A stretch of 64,000 bases of DNA from Methanogenium sp. (GCA_030595665.1 JAUVCV010000004.1:16710-80709), one strand, 5' to 3'. Positions 35,062-49,757 are shown, numbered from the stretch's first letter. The notes: generated by a model not told the origin, from the sequence alone. Program-made: numbers and translations.

Positions 35062-36219
35062 ATGTACGACGTGATTGTTGTCGGTGCAGGTCCCGCCGGG
35101 TCTGCAGCGGCACGATACTGTGCTACTTTGGGGCTCCGGGCACTTATTGTAGAAGAGCATGCATCAGTTGGGTATCCTGTCCAGTGTGCGGGTCTTTTGA
35201 GTACGAATGCATTTTCAGAGTGTAATGTTTCAGAGGATTCAGTTGTTCAGGTGGTGAGGGGTGCCACACTTCACTCATCAGAGGGATGTGAACTGCATTT
35301 TGATGCAGGCAGGACCAAGGCGTATGTTGTGGACAGAGGTGCCCTTGACCGGGAGATGGCAGAGAATGCGGTGTCGGCCGGTGCTGATATCATGCTCAAG
35401 ACGTATGCATATGATATCCGGGACAATGTGCTCTATACGAAAGGTGTTGATGGGCATAGAGAAATTCCCTTTCGTCTGCTCATCGCTGCAGACGGACCAC
35501 GTAGTCCCATCAGAGGTATTCGCGGGATGAAACCACCTCTCCGGTTTTATTCCGGTGTTCAGGCAGACGTTCCGTATGAAATGGCTGCTGACGTGGTTCA
35601 TCTCTATCCGGATGCCTCGCCTGATTTTTTTGCCTACGCAATTCCTGCAGGAGAGGGCAGAGTGCGGGTGGGTCTTGCCGGTGGGGCTGATGTGCAGAGT
35701 CGATTCTCTTCGTTTGTCCGCACATTCAGTGATTCATGCCTGCATCAGGTAACGGGCACAATTCCTATGGGGGTGATGCCACGGACATATGGTGCCCGGA
35801 CACTGTTTGTTGGTGATGCAGCAGGATTTGCCAAACCTACTTCCGGGGGCGGTGTGTACACAGGGGTACGGTCATCACGACATGCAGCGGATGTGGCCGC
35901 TGTTTGTTGTGAAGAGGACCGATTTGATGATTTTTCCCTGTCGTCATATGAATCTCTCTGGAGTAAAGATTTTGGGAAAGAACTCGAATTTGGCTACCAT
36001 TTCCTTCAGATGCGGACAAATATTGCTGCAAAGGATATCAATGATATCTGCCGGGCACTGAACACGCCGGAGATAAAGCAGATGATTGTCGAATATGGTG
36101 ATATGGACCGGCCAAAGGAACTGGTGCTCCGGTTACTGAAAAATCCAACATTCTTCAGGGTTGCACGTACGGTTGCAAAAGCTGAACTTCGTGGGTTGCT
36201 TTTTGGTGGCAGGCGATAG
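35062..36219 (+). CDS. Geranylgeranyl reductase family FAD protein
   Basis: 385 residues. FAD-binding GAGPAGSAAARYC at the N-terminus, GYPVQCAGL, and the late GDAAGFAKPTSGGGVYTG are typical of archaeal digeranylgeranylglycerophospholipid reductases, which saturate lipid chains. Methanogens carry several paralogues; which substrate this one uses is uncertain. Divergent from pth2 with a 110-bp gap. It fits the window's other lipid genes. Confidence 0.88.
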   Translation: MYDVIVVGAGPAGSAAARYCATLGLRALIVEEHASVGYPVQCAGLLSTNAFSECNVSEDSVVQVVRGATLHSSEGCELHFDAGRTKAYVVDRGALDREMAENAVSAGADIMLKTYAYDIRDNVLYTKGVDGHREIPFRLLIAADGPRSPIRGIRGMKPPLRFYSGVQADVPYEMAADVVHLYPDASPDFFAYAIPAGEGRVRVGLAGGADVQSRFSSFVRTFSDSCLHQVTGTIPMGVMPRTYGARTLFVGDAAGFAKPTSGGGVYTGVRSSRHAADVAAVCCEEDRFDDFSLSSYESLWSKDFGKELEFGYHFLQMRTNIAAKDINDICRALNTPEIKQMIVEYGDMDRPKELVLRLLKNPTFFRVARTVAKAELRGLLFGGRR

Positions 36220-36313
36220 AAGATGGATTGTTTTGATTTTCTGTATTGTTAACCGAAAATTAATCAGAGATTCAGGGCACCCTTTTTTTATGTATAAGAG
36301 ATGAGTAAATTCT

Positions 36314-36622
36314 ATGGAGAGTCAGTTTGGACGTGGATTTATTATCAATATCACGATGATTGCAAAGCATTTTTCTCTTCCTCCGGAACAGGCATGGCCG
36401 GGTGTTAAAGATCATCTGACAGAGATGCAGGTGCCGGAACAGTTTCTTGGAACTGAAGTTGAAGAACTGGTGACAATGCTCCGGAAAAAAATAATGTGGC
36501 ATCAGATTGGTACTATGGATAAGGAGGAGGCGGAATTGGTGATACGTGTTCTCCGGAGACTTTTGGTTGCAATTGACCGGAATCTCGGCATTCCGGATCC
36601 TCATGTCGGAAAATATGACTGA
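36314..36622 (+). CDS. Conserved hypothetical protein, 102 aa
   Basis: Not recognised. Soluble, mostly helical sequence with FGRGFIINITMIAKHFSLPP at the N-terminus and two longer helices (EVEELVTMLRKKIMW, EEAELVIRVLRRLLVAID). No cysteines, metal motif, signal peptide or membrane segment. Stands alone between the reductase and gyrB genes and is preceded by a short AT-rich leader. Composition matches its neighbours. Codon pattern and position support a real gene. Confidence 0.65.
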   Translation: MESQFGRGFIINITMIAKHFSLPPEQAWPGVKDHLTEMQVPEQFLGTEVEELVTMLRKKIMWHQIGTMDKEEAELVIRVLRRLLVAIDRNLGIPDPHVGKYD

Positions 36623-36653
36623 TAGTGTGAAACAGGAACTCAGCAATCATTAA

Positions 36654-36680
36654 AGGCTTAAAAAGCCTATATTATAATAA
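36654..36680 (+). promoter_or_regulatory. Palindrome and TATA box upstream of gyrB
   Basis: AGGCTT (36654-36659) and AAGCCT (36663-36668) are inverted around AAA, directly followed by TATATTATAATAA (from 36669). The overlap of a palindrome with the TATA element would let a repressor block gyrBA. The distance to the gyrB ATG leaves a leader near 90 nt. Function inferred. Confidence 0.4.
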
Positions 36681-36788
36681 TTAATTTCATTGACATTTTT
36701 GATTCTGTCAGAGCGGAGGTATTAGTGGTAATTATGGAAGAATTGACCTATTTGTTTAAATTAAATACAATTTTCAGGAGTATTCTGA

Positions 36789-41196
<4,408 letters not shown>

Positions 41197-41200
41197 TTAA

Positions 41201-42040
41201 TTATTTTTTTTTCTGACTGCAGTATAGTGCCAGACTGACAATTCCTATGCATATAATGGGAATGATTGGGGATATAGGCGTGGATGTTTCAGATGGTGAA
41301 GTGCTCGCTGAAGGATAGAGATTTGCACTGATTTTTTCCTTTTCATTAATACTCACATCAACACTCGCGTCCCATTCCTGGTATCCTTCCAGTTTCAGGG
41401 TGATGTGGTAATTGCCGGGGCCGAGTTCCCGAATAATGAGGGGGGTGTAACCCTTAAATTCCTCGTTGATGTATATTTCGGCATTTGACGGTGTGGACTG
41501 AATATTGATTGAACCGTCATAGGGAATTTCACGTGTCTCCATTTGTGCTTTGATTGTGACCGTTTTTCCCTTTACAATTTCAATCTCACTGTTCCAGTCA
41601 TAATATCCATCCTGTTTCAATGATATGGGGTGTGTTCCTGTTGGAATGTCACTGATGGTTTTGGGTGAAATGCCAACATAATTATCATCAAGGTAGATGG
41701 TTGCTCCGGCAGGAACAGATGAAATATCTGCATTTCCTTTGTACGGTATCAGGGTAGCAGAAATGGATGTGGTTTCACTGGGTTTAACAACCAGCGTGCC
41801 AAGCCATGAAATATATCCCTCTTTTCTCAATTCAATGGCATATGATCCGGCTGCGTAACGTCCGGTCAGGTCGATGGGGGTATCTCCTTTGTATGTACCT
41901 CCAATATACACTTCTGCCCCGCTGGGGGACGATGAGATGAGTATGGTGGGTGGGGCTGCTGCTACAAATCCTACGATAAAACAGAGTGCAATAAGAAGGC
42001 AGACCAGTTTTCCCAGGCGATGTCTGGATGAGAATGTCAT
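41201..42040 (-). CDS. Secreted/membrane PEGA-repeat protein
   Basis: 279 residues from ATG 42040; a GTG at 42082 would add 14. A signal peptide (RLGKLVCLLIALCFIVGFV then AAA) leads into three PEGA domains (about residues 35-100, 105-170, 180-250), each with the SSxPxGAxxYxxxxYxGxTP pattern, e.g. STPSNAEIYINEEFKGYTP. A serine/threonine-rich linker and a C-terminal transmembrane helix with KKK follow, so the domains face outside. PEGA domains are common in S-layer-like proteins. Codes for a surface protein of unknown role. Confidence 0.85.
   Translation of the reverse strand: MTFSSRHRLGKLVCLLIALCFIVGFVAAAPPTILISSSPSGAEVYIGGTYKGDTPIDLTGRYAAGSYAIELRKEGYISWLGTLVVKPSETTSISATLIPYKGNADISSVPAGATIYLDDNYVGISPKTISDIPTGTHPISLKQDGYYDWNSEIEIVKGKTVTIKAQMETREIPYDGSINIQSTPSNAEIYINEEFKGYTPLIIRELGPGNYHITLKLEGYQEWDASVDVSINEKEKISANLYPSASTSPSETSTPISPIIPIICIGIVSLALYCSQKKK
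41204..41212 (+). terminator. T9 tract ending gyrBA, inside the convergent PEGA gene
   Basis: Nine T follow the gyrA stop by seven bases. On the minus strand the same bases encode the last three lysines (AAA AAA AAA) of the PEGA protein. A U-tract of this length is enough for archaeal termination, so a coding end doubles as a terminator. Confidence 0.55.
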
Positions 42041-42307
42041 ATCAGATGCTTTTGCTGGACAGGAATATATGTTCTTTCCCACCCCCCGGTGACCTAAAAT
42101 TACGTATGAGATGAGTCCTCATGGATCTTTAAGGACCGGGAGATGGCAGCAACCAGTACTTATCGAATGATTGTGAGAAAAAGAGTCAGGAGAACGTATA
42201 TACCGTTGTCTGTAGTGTTATCGGCACCTGAAATGTGTGTTCTGTTGTCAGGGAAGGATGTACAACAAAAATGCGTTTAAAAAAAGAGAGAGAAAAATGA
42301 AATAATG

Positions 42308-42571
42308 TTAGTCCAGTGGGATAGTCTCTAACTGAGAGACCAGTTCCCAGATTCGTGTACGGGCATGGACCGGCATATTCGGATCATTACTGACTTCATC
42401 AATAATGGATATTGCAGTTGCTGCACGCAGCCCAAGTGCCTCCGATTCATTTGTGAGCACTTGGTAGGTGTCGTTTGCGACTCTTCTGATGTTGCGTGGT
42501 ATCGTATTATCTTCCATCATATGTTGCAGCATCATTACACAGTTTTTGATTGTTACTTCCGGGTCACCCAT
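42308..42571 (-). CDS. UPF0147 family protein
   Basis: 87 residues from ATG 42571, supported by AAGGTGG seven bases upstream; the open frame reaches 42682 but that part has no family match. Helical protein with [18 protein letters not shown] and [20 protein letters not shown], the UPF0147 hallmark. Widely conserved in archaea, function unknown. Divergent from the zinc-ribbon gene. Confidence 0.88.
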   Translation of the reverse strand: MGDPEVTIKNCVMMLQHMMEDNTIPRNIRRVANDTYQVLTNESEALGLRAATAISIIDEVSNDPNMPVHARTRIWELVSQLETIPLD

Positions 42572-42641
42572 AATTCCACCTTGGCAGTATATGTTTTTGT
42601 AATAGCATATATAAGATATTTGAGAAACCGGAGTATACCAG

Positions 42642-43007
42642 ATGAAAACTGAAGATGAAATTATGGCGTCGTATCTGCTCACCGGAGGGAGGATGCTTTC
42701 TGTTACTTGTGAAGATTGTGGGGCACCTTTGTTTGAGACTGAAGGAAAACAATGTTGTGTCGTTTGTAAGGAACTGGGTAAACCAGGGGTTTCAGGAGAT
42801 AATAAGCCGGAAATACCTGTTGTCCGGGAATCTCCCGTTCAGGACAAAAATCCCGAATTACCTGTATCTGTCATTGAATCTCTGGAATGTGCACTCTGTG
42901 CACTGTGCAAAAAAGCAATGGATGCGCCACGGTCTGAAGATGCAAAATTGTATATGGATGCGGTGCGCGCGGGAACTGATGCCCTGCAGGTGCTAAAAAA
43001 TAGTTGA
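42642..43007 (+). CDS. Sjogren's/scleroderma autoantigen 1 (p27)-like zinc-ribbon protein
   Basis: 121 residues. [20 protein letters not shown] followed by CCVVC is the archaeal/eukaryotic autoantigen p27 zinc-ribbon signature; the C-terminal half holds a helix with CALCALCKK. The family is often beside UPF0147 in euryarchaea, as here in divergent arrangement. Molecular function unknown. Nucleic-acid or ribosome-related roles are guesses. Confidence 0.85.
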   Translation: MKTEDEIMASYLLTGGRMLSVTCEDCGAPLFETEGKQCCVVCKELGKPGVSGDNKPEIPVVRESPVQDKNPELPVSVIESLECALCALCKKAMDAPRSEDAKLYMDAVRAGTDALQVLKNS

Positions 43008-43014
43008 ATCGGTA

Positions 43015-45303
43015 TTAATATTTTTTACCGGAGAGTGTGTTTATCACTCCCGATATTTTTTTGCCGATTCCCTCAACACTTCTGAGTTCCTCTTCTGATG
43101 CAGCAATTACTGCGGAAAGTGTCCCAAAGTGTTCAAGCAGGCTGCGGGCCTGATGGGGGCCAATCCCCGGAAAAGATGACAGAATATACTCAAGTTGTTC
43201 CCGTTCTGACTGGTATGATTTATGATGATGCATTGACGGCCGGCCGGATGATTCACCAAGTTCACGGTTCATGAGAACATACAGCATTTCAGCAGTCTCT
43301 TCAGGTCCTGTTACCATGAATACTGAAACGCCAAACTGAACACTGATTGCAGCAAGGGCGCCGCGTATGGCATTGGGTGCAATATTTCTCTGTGCATAGA
43401 GATCGGTTCCTTCGATAATCAGCACCGGATGTTCACAGGAATCTGCCATCCGTTTAATCTGTCCAATCAAATCGCGTTCAACGAGCGTATCAACAAAGTC
43501 CCGTGCCGTTTTTCTCTCAACGAGCATCTGGTTCCCGATGGCATAATCGCCATAGAGAAGCCGGGTGATCTCAAGGTTGACTGAATTATTTTTATGGAGC
43601 CATTCTACCACAGCAGACGATGTCTCCCGGTCATCAGCGATGATTTTTTTTTCCGGTTCACAATCTTCATCACTGCCTGTCTTCTCCGGTTCAGAATCAA
43701 AGTCAATGATACTCATCTGCTGTTTTCTCTCTTCTGATAGTGAGTGGCTGTGAAGGGGCACGTTTTTCAGTGAGGAAATGCCTTTCTGCATCGATTTCTC
43801 CCGTGCCCGGCTGATCCACCGGTTGGTCTCATCGGCGGTTCCTTTGGTAACAAGAACAATGATACTGCCTGCGCCATGCCGGCCTGTTCTGCCTTTTCGC
43901 TGGATGCTGCGGATTTCTGATGGAACGGTCTCATAGAATATCACCAGGTCGGTGGAAGGAACATCCAGTCCTTCTTCACCGACGGATGTTGCGACAAGCA
44001 CTCTAAATGCCCCTTCCCGGAATTGGGCAAGGGTCGCAAGCTGCTTTTTTTGTGACAATCCTTTCTCTGAATCGCGGTTTGCCTGTCCAACAAAGCGGTG
44101 GCTTTCAATTCCTGCGGTGGCAAGCTTTTTTACGATAAGATTGACCGTATCACGGAATGTAGCAAAGATGATAATTCTGCTGTCCGGGGATTCGGTAAGC
44201 TTTTTGTGCACGATTTTTGCAATATATTCCGTTTTTTGCAGAAGTTCTTCCTGCCATCCCTGTGCCTGGGAAACCACCTCCTGGAACTGTGAATCCTGTG
44301 AGAGGCGAATGCTTGCCTTTGATGCCTTTGGATCTGTTGCTTCAGTCTGAAGTTTGAAGAGATATTGTTTGAGTCCTTCACTTCCCTGGGTTTCAGCAAG
44401 AGAGATGGCATGGCGGAGTTTCATGCACTCTGCGTGAATGGATGCGCCGATAAATCCTGACTGATCCCGCTCTTTGATGCGTGCCTGCACTTGTGCTGAT
44501 ATGGCGTTCATCGCCTTCATCGATAATTTTTCCGGCGGGGGTACGGTAAATCCAAAGTCTGAAAGCATTGAGAGACGTGACGCAAGAAGCTGTTTTAATG
44601 TTTTAATGACAATTTCAAGTTCTTTCGGTAATGGGATGGGAATATGAATGATTTCACGTTCATAGATGTAGGGTTTTACGTCAGCGTCTGTTTCCGTACG
44701 GCTTTCAATTCTTCCCACCATCAGGTTTTCACATATTTCCTGAACTTTCAGCTGGTTACTGCCGGGGGAAGCCGTCATTGCAAGAAGAAGGGGATTTTCT
44801 GCCTGTCTAATGTATTCCTGTGCGATGAATACGTATGCATAGTTGCCGACTGCCCGGTGGCATTCATCCACGATTAACAGAGAGACGTCATTGAGGTGGT
44901 ATCTGCCGGCGAGGCAGTCATTTCTTATTACCTGGGGTGTTGCAAAGATGCAGGTTGCGTTCTGCCAGAGTTTTATCCGTTTTTTGTTTGGTGTTGCCCC
45001 GGTGAACATCGCGAACCGATCCGGACTATTCTCCGCCCCCTCCGCATCATTAATCCGGAGACATTTTGAAAAAAACTGATAATGCTGCTCAACGAGCGGT
45101 TTTGTCGGAGCCAGCATAACGACCTTGCCGCCTGCATTCAGGAGGCGTGACGCTGTTACAATCAATGCAATGGCAGTCTTGCCAAGGCCTGTTGGCAGGA
45201 CAACCATTGAATTTTCCTGCAGGACTGCTGCTGCTATGGAAAGTTGATAATCGCGCTTTTCAATAGATTCGGGTTTGATAAAAGAATGTGATAGGTAATT
45301 CAT
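43015..45303 (-). CDS. hef: Hef helicase-nuclease
   Basis: 762 residues: superfamily 2 helicase (Walker A VLPTGLGKTAIAL, DECH box DECHRAVG, QRKGRTGRHG motif VI), then XPF/ERCC4 nuclease domain (IADDRE and ERKTARDF carrying the catalytic acidic residues), then helix-hairpin-helix (FPGIGPHQARSLLEHFG, VEGIGKKIS). Archaeal counterpart of FANCM/XPF; acts on stalled or branched forks. Overlaps the glyS stop by four bases. Confidence 0.96.
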   Translation of the reverse strand: MNYLSHSFIKPESIEKRDYQLSIAAAVLQENSMVVLPTGLGKTAIALIVTASRLLNAGGKVVMLAPTKPLVEQHYQFFSKCLRINDAEGAENSPDRFAMFTGATPNKKRIKLWQNATCIFATPQVIRNDCLAGRYHLNDVSLLIVDECHRAVGNYAYVFIAQEYIRQAENPLLLAMTASPGSNQLKVQEICENLMVGRIESRTETDADVKPYIYEREIIHIPIPLPKELEIVIKTLKQLLASRLSMLSDFGFTVPPPEKLSMKAMNAISAQVQARIKERDQSGFIGASIHAECMKLRHAISLAETQGSEGLKQYLFKLQTEATDPKASKASIRLSQDSQFQEVVSQAQGWQEELLQKTEYIAKIVHKKLTESPDSRIIIFATFRDTVNLIVKKLATAGIESHRFVGQANRDSEKGLSQKKQLATLAQFREGAFRVLVATSVGEEGLDVPSTDLVIFYETVPSEIRSIQRKGRTGRHGAGSIIVLVTKGTADETNRWISRAREKSMQKGISSLKNVPLHSHSLSEERKQQMSIIDFDSEPEKTGSDEDCEPEKKIIADDRETSSAVVEWLHKNNSVNLEITRLLYGDYAIGNQMLVERKTARDFVDTLVERDLIGQIKRMADSCEHPVLIIEGTDLYAQRNIAPNAIRGALAAISVQFGVSVFMVTGPEETAEMLYVLMNRELGESSGRPSMHHHKSYQSEREQLEYILSSFPGIGPHQARSLLEHFGTLSAVIAASEEELRSVEGIGKKISGVINTLSGKKY

Positions 45304-47027
45304 ATCTTACTGCCCGCTTCTGAGAACGGCAGGGTTCCATGAATCAGACGGGTGAGAGTTTCCGGCACAAGGGTGACGGGAAGACGTACCTGTTGCATGC
45401 TGTCTCTGTCACGCAGGGTAACGGTGTTGTCCTCTAGTGAATCGTAGTCAATGGTTATTGTGTACGGCGTGCCGATCTCGTCCTGGCGCCGGTATCTCCT
45501 TCCGATAGCTCCGTTATCATCATATTGTGAGAGGATTCCGTGTTTTTGAATATCAATTGAGAGTGTCCGTGCAATGGTGTCAAGTCCGTCCTTGTTCATT
45601 AACGGAAATACTGCGGCCTGTACTGGTGCAACAGCAGGGTTCAGGTGGAGAACTTTCCTGATTTCTCCATCAACATCCTCTTCTTCATATGAATGTTCGA
45701 GGGTGCAGTAGAGGATACGGTCGATTCCATAGGATGGTTCGACAACGTGCGGCATTACTTCTTCCCCGCGGACCTCAATCGTTTCTTCACGAATCTGGTA
45801 GAGTTCCGGTGGGATAAATATCTCTTTGCCGTCAAGGGTAATGGTTGCACCATCCGGGCCGGGTGCAGAGTATTTCAGTGCGTCTGCGACAGCCTTTGCT
45901 TTTTCCCGGTACTGTGGGCCCAGTGCACCCATGTTGGGCACAACGATTCTGCGGTTTTCGCGCCGGACGTTTTCATACGGAATAAATACCGTGAAATTGT
46001 CTCCGCTCCCTTTTGCATGAGCCTTCAGGTCATAATCAGTACGGTCAGCAATACCTACTGTTTCAACCCAGCCAAAACGCCCTGAAAATATTTCTGCATC
46101 CCAGCAGTCCAGAGCATAATGAGCACATTCTGTCGGAAGGTGCTGCCGGAAACGAAGTTTATCGCCGTTGATACCTACCTTCATCAAAAATTCATGAGTC
46201 AGGGCAATATAATATGCCACATATTCATTTGCGACAAGCCCTGAATCAACCGCTTCACGCATAGAGACAGTGATGGGTTTGATGTCCTGCATCTGCTGTG
46301 TCTGTCCCCACAGAGGAATAGAGTAGTCCGCATACCGGCTGAAATCAGGATGCTCCTTGTGGTCGGGATGGATGAAAATTTCTGCCTCTGCCTGGGTAAA
46401 TTCACGAAGGCGAATCATTCCCTGTCGTGGAGATATTTCATTCCGGTAGGATTTGCCTACCTGAACTGCACCAAAGGGTAATTTATCCCGGTAAAATCGT
46501 GCCAGCCGATTGAAATCGGTAAAAATTCCCTGTGCTGTTTCCGGGCGCAGATATCCTTTTCTCTGTGAACCAGGACCAATAGTGGTCTGAAACATCAGGT
46601 TGAAGTAGAATACCGCTGCGTTTTCAATTTTTTCACCGCATGACGGACAGGGAAGACCATTAATAATATCCGCAAGTGCTTCCGGACTTAAGGTGTCTGC
46701 ATTGGCAGTCCCATGCTCTTCTGCGATGTGATCGGCCCGGCTATACTCTTTGCAGGAGGGGCACTGATACATTTTATCTGCAAATCCTTTGACATGACCG
46801 GAGGCAACGTAAATCGATTCAACACCGATGGTCGGTGCTTCAATTTCATAATATCCCTCACGGATGATATAAAAATCCCGCCAGATATTTTCGATTTTCC
46901 GTTTCAGCATTGCCCCGAGGGGACCATAATCAATGAATCCGGCTACAGCCCCATAGCATTCTGAAGACGGCCAGACAAAGCCCCGCCTTCGTGCAAGTTC
47001 CATTACATTATCGTAGATATCGCCCAT
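45300..47027 (-). CDS. glyS: Glycyl-tRNA synthetase
   Basis: 575 residues, class II, alpha2 archaeal/eukaryotic type. Motif 1 and 2 regions (GPLGAMLKRKIENIWRDF, RNEISPRQGMIRLREFTQ) and motif 3 (PHVVEPSYGIDRI) are present; two CxxC pairs (CPSC, CPSCG) indicate a zinc site. Operon with hef. Confidence 0.96.
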   Translation of the reverse strand: MGDIYDNVMELARRRGFVWPSSECYGAVAGFIDYGPLGAMLKRKIENIWRDFYIIREGYYEIEAPTIGVESIYVASGHVKGFADKMYQCPSCKEYSRADHIAEEHGTANADTLSPEALADIINGLPCPSCGEKIENAAVFYFNLMFQTTIGPGSQRKGYLRPETAQGIFTDFNRLARFYRDKLPFGAVQVGKSYRNEISPRQGMIRLREFTQAEAEIFIHPDHKEHPDFSRYADYSIPLWGQTQQMQDIKPITVSMREAVDSGLVANEYVAYYIALTHEFLMKVGINGDKLRFRQHLPTECAHYALDCWDAEIFSGRFGWVETVGIADRTDYDLKAHAKGSGDNFTVFIPYENVRRENRRIVVPNMGALGPQYREKAKAVADALKYSAPGPDGATITLDGKEIFIPPELYQIREETIEVRGEEVMPHVVEPSYGIDRILYCTLEHSYEEEDVDGEIRKVLHLNPAVAPVQAAVFPLMNKDGLDTIARTLSIDIQKHGILSQYDDNGAIGRRYRRQDEIGTPYTITIDYDSLEDNTVTLRDRDSMQQVRLPVTLVPETLTRLIHGTLPFSEAGSKI

Positions 47028-47172
47028 TCTGGATCACTGCTTTCCTCTATATCTCTATATCTCTACGCGTGATTATAAAACATATTTTAACGAGCGCTAA
47101 ATGTAATCCGGCATGGAAGAGAAGCTTTATATCCTAGAGTCTACATTATAAAGCAGATTCCGGTGATTGCGT

Positions 47173-47808
47173 ATGCGGGAAAGCAAGACTAAGAAACAGG
47201 CAAGAATGAACCAGCGCAAAAAGGAGCTTCTTGACCTGTTTACAGACATTACCAACAAGACAACCATTGTTGAACCAATGAGGAAAATCCACGGAACACT
47301 CCGTGACAAGGAAGCTATTGAACGTGAAGTTGCTCTTATTATGCGGGATATTCTCGATCAGGGTCATTTCAAAACAAAACTTACTCCCCGCCACCTTGCC
47401 CAGCTTGTCTGTGCATACTATGACGGGAAGAATGACACGGAGATTGCGCGTGTTCTCGGAGATGAGAAACTCTCAAAGACTGTTGCGCGTGCCCGTGTCC
47501 GGCTGAAGTTGTTCAGGGATCTTGATTTCAAGATGCCATTTGAGCGCACCCGTATGGAGGATCTGCTTGATTCCGGCAATACCATGAAGGAAATAAGTGA
47601 AGAACTCGGAATCAGCCCTTCAACCCTGCGAGAGTATCGCCATGTTATTGAACAGGAACGTGACCCCACATTAGATCCATATCTTGAACGGATTCGCGAT
47701 GTGATGGAGGATCGTGACCTGACTGAGTCTATGACCGGTGGACTCAACAATGACGGGCTTGCAGAAGCAATAGATATAACAGAAGCTGAACTGGCTGATA
47801 TCAGCTAA
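47173..47808 (+). CDS. Cmi4-like helix-turn-helix protein
   Basis: 211 residues. ATG 47173 is preferred because GGTGA is six bases before it. The N-terminus is highly basic; the middle has two helix-turn-helix-like repeats (YYDGKNDTEIARVLGDEKLSKT and LDSGNTMKEISEELGISPSTL), the tail is acidic. Resembles the archaeal 'conditioned medium-induced protein 4' family known from haloarchaea. Function is probably transcriptional, targets unknown. Confidence 0.8.
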   Translation: MRESKTKKQARMNQRKKELLDLFTDITNKTTIVEPMRKIHGTLRDKEAIEREVALIMRDILDQGHFKTKLTPRHLAQLVCAYYDGKNDTEIARVLGDEKLSKTVARARVRLKLFRDLDFKMPFERTRMEDLLDSGNTMKEISEELGISPSTLREYRHVIEQERDPTLDPYLERIRDVMEDRDLTESMTGGLNNDGLAEAIDITEAELADIS

Positions 47809-47862
47809 CACATTTTTTTCCATCTTAATTGTTTTGTATAAGTTCAGAGCAATCTCTATGCC

Positions 47863-48519
47863 ATGAAGATAACATGGCTTGGTCATTCGTGCTTTCTTTT
47901 AGAAGGCTCAAAAAAAGTTATTATTGACCCCTTTATCCCTGAGGGGGAGGTTCCTAAGGATGTAGATGTCGTTGCCCTGACTCATGGGCACAATGACCAT
48001 TTTGGAGAGACGCTGTCATTTTCTGCACCGGTTGTTGCCATAAATGAGATTGCACACTGGCTGCAGAGTAAGGGAATGACTGCTGAAGGAATGAATATCG
48101 GGGGGACAATAGAGGTAGAAGGTGTTCGGTTTACGATGACGCCTGCGCTCCATTCGTCCTGGCTTGAAGCGTCAGGGGAGCATGGGTTCTATGGAGGTGT
48201 TGCTGCCGGGTTTGTGATACGGATGGATGACCATGTCATCTATCATGCAGGGGATACCGGGCTGTTTTCTGATATGAAACTTATTCGTGAATTATATCAC
48301 CCGGATATTGCAATGCTGCCTATTGGCGGGAGGTATACGATGGGACCTGCTGAGGCAATGATGGCTGCTGAATTTGTCGGAGCAGATACCGTCATCCCGA
48401 TGCATTACAATACATTTCCCCCAATCGAACAGGATGCAGAGGAGTTTAAGAAAAGTATTGAGCGCACCTCAAACATCCGGGTAAAGGTACTCTCACCAGG
48501 TGTTACAATAGAAATATGA
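47863..48519 (+). CDS. UPF0173 metal-dependent hydrolase
   Basis: 218 residues, metallo-beta-lactamase fold. ITWLGHSCFLLEG, THGHNDHFG (HxHxDH), HAGDTGLFSDM and the final PMHYNTF are the family metal-binding motifs. Substrate unknown. Confidence 0.92.
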   Translation: MKITWLGHSCFLLEGSKKVIIDPFIPEGEVPKDVDVVALTHGHNDHFGETLSFSAPVVAINEIAHWLQSKGMTAEGMNIGGTIEVEGVRFTMTPALHSSWLEASGEHGFYGGVAAGFVIRMDDHVIYHAGDTGLFSDMKLIRELYHPDIAMLPIGGRYTMGPAEAMMAAEFVGADTVIPMHYNTFPPIEQDAEEFKKSIERTSNIRVKVLSPGVTIEI

Positions 48520-48566
48520 GAGAAGCGGGAATTCCCGTCTCTCTATAATTTTTTAAAATATTTGGT

Positions 48567-49757
48567 TTAGAAATCAGTCATTATTCTGAACTGATCAATC
48601 TCTGTGTTGCCGATTTCCTCGAGGAACTGTTCGGCTGTGTTTTTGATGTTCTTGCTTGCGGTGATTGCGCGGCCCACAACAAGGATATCAGCACCGGATG
48701 CGAGTGCGGTCTTCACCACATGCTGCCTGATGCCGCCTGCGGTTGCAACGAGGAGGTTTCCACCTGCAGCTTCTTTGATTGCACCGATGTTGCCCCAGTC
48801 GTATTCACTGCCTTCGTTATCGATTGCACGGTGCAGTTCAACAATGCTTGGAGCTGCGCCACGGGAAGCCAGATCTTTAATGAGTGCGACAGGATCTTCG
48901 ACATTGAGCATATCAATGACAGAGTAAATGCCGGTCTTTCTTGTTTCAAGGATAAACTTCTCAATGGTTGAGACGGGTGCAAGGCCGGAAACAACAACGG
49001 CATCAGCTGATGCGTTTGCTGCCATGCGTGCTTCAAGGTTTCCGGTGTCAAGAGTCTTGAGGTCGGCAACGATGAATGAGTCCGGACGGATCTTGCGGAT
49101 TTCTGATATTACATTGAGTCCGAACTGTTTGATGAGCGGTGTTCCTGCTTCAATAATCACATGATCATTTGCCGGAACTCCCGTCAGAACACGTTCAACG
49201 GATTTCATGTCAACAAGGTCCATGGCCACCTGTAGATATGGTGGATTCCAGAGGCGCTGAACTTTGAATCCCATGACTGCGTGACCTGCGCGGTCTTTTT
49301 CCTTCAGAAGAGTCTCTTTATCGGGGAACTGTGCAAGTGCCCGTTCAATGGCCTGCTTCGTTGCGCCGTAGTTATAGCGGTAAATCCGGTTATAATCTGC
49401 TGCTTCCGGGTGCAGGTAAACACTGGCAAGAATGACAATATCTTCAATGTCAAAATCATCAAAGACACCTTCTTCAACACTGTCAGCAACTGCTTTCGCG
49501 ACAGCTGCCTGAACCGCGCCAAAAATTGCATTAACCTGTGCTGTCTTTTTCAGGGTGACTTTTGGTATGATAAGTGTAGCTGGTTTTGTCAGCAGATTGG
49601 GACGGACTACCGCAAGTAGGGGTGTATGGCCTGCAGATAGCTGAGAGAACCCATTAGCAAATGCTGTGCCAACGGGTCCGTTTTTATCTCCGATCATAAG
49701 ATCGATGTGGGCAAGTTCAGTGCCTTCGCCCTCGAGTGATTCTCCTATTAAATACAT
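48567..49757 (-). CDS. fae-hps: Bifunctional formaldehyde-activating enzyme / 3-hexulose-6-phosphate synthase
   Basis: 396 residues. Fae half (1-165: LAHIDLMIGDKNGPVGTAF, PRNLL-like VVRPNLLTKP) joins formaldehyde with tetrahydromethanopterin; Hps half (170-396: QVAMDLV, VIEAGTPLIKQFG, IVADLKTLDTG, VVGRAIT) splits hexulose 6-phosphate to ribulose 5-phosphate and formaldehyde. In methanogens the fusion makes pentose phosphates and saves the formaldehyde as methylene-H4MPT. Works with RpiA of this window. GGAG six bases before the ATG. Confidence 0.95.
   Translation of the reverse strand: MYLIGESLEGEGTELAHIDLMIGDKNGPVGTAFANGFSQLSAGHTPLLAVVRPNLLTKPATLIIPKVTLKKTAQVNAIFGAVQAAVAKAVADSVEEGVFDDFDIEDIVILASVYLHPEAADYNRIYRYNYGATKQAIERALAQFPDKETLLKEKDRAGHAVMGFKVQRLWNPPYLQVAMDLVDMKSVERVLTGVPANDHVIIEAGTPLIKQFGLNVISEIRKIRPDSFIVADLKTLDTGNLEARMAANASADAVVVSGLAPVSTIEKFILETRKTGIYSVIDMLNVEDPVALIKDLASRGAAPSIVELHRAIDNEGSEYDWGNIGAIKEAAGGNLLVATAGGIRQHVVKTALASGADILVVGRAITASKNIKNTAEQFLEEIGNTEIDQFRIMTDF

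Noticed and set aside
34952..35113. Long N-terminal extension of pth2
   Set aside because: The 54 extra codons are basic, unlike the family, and run into the divergent reductase promoter and start.
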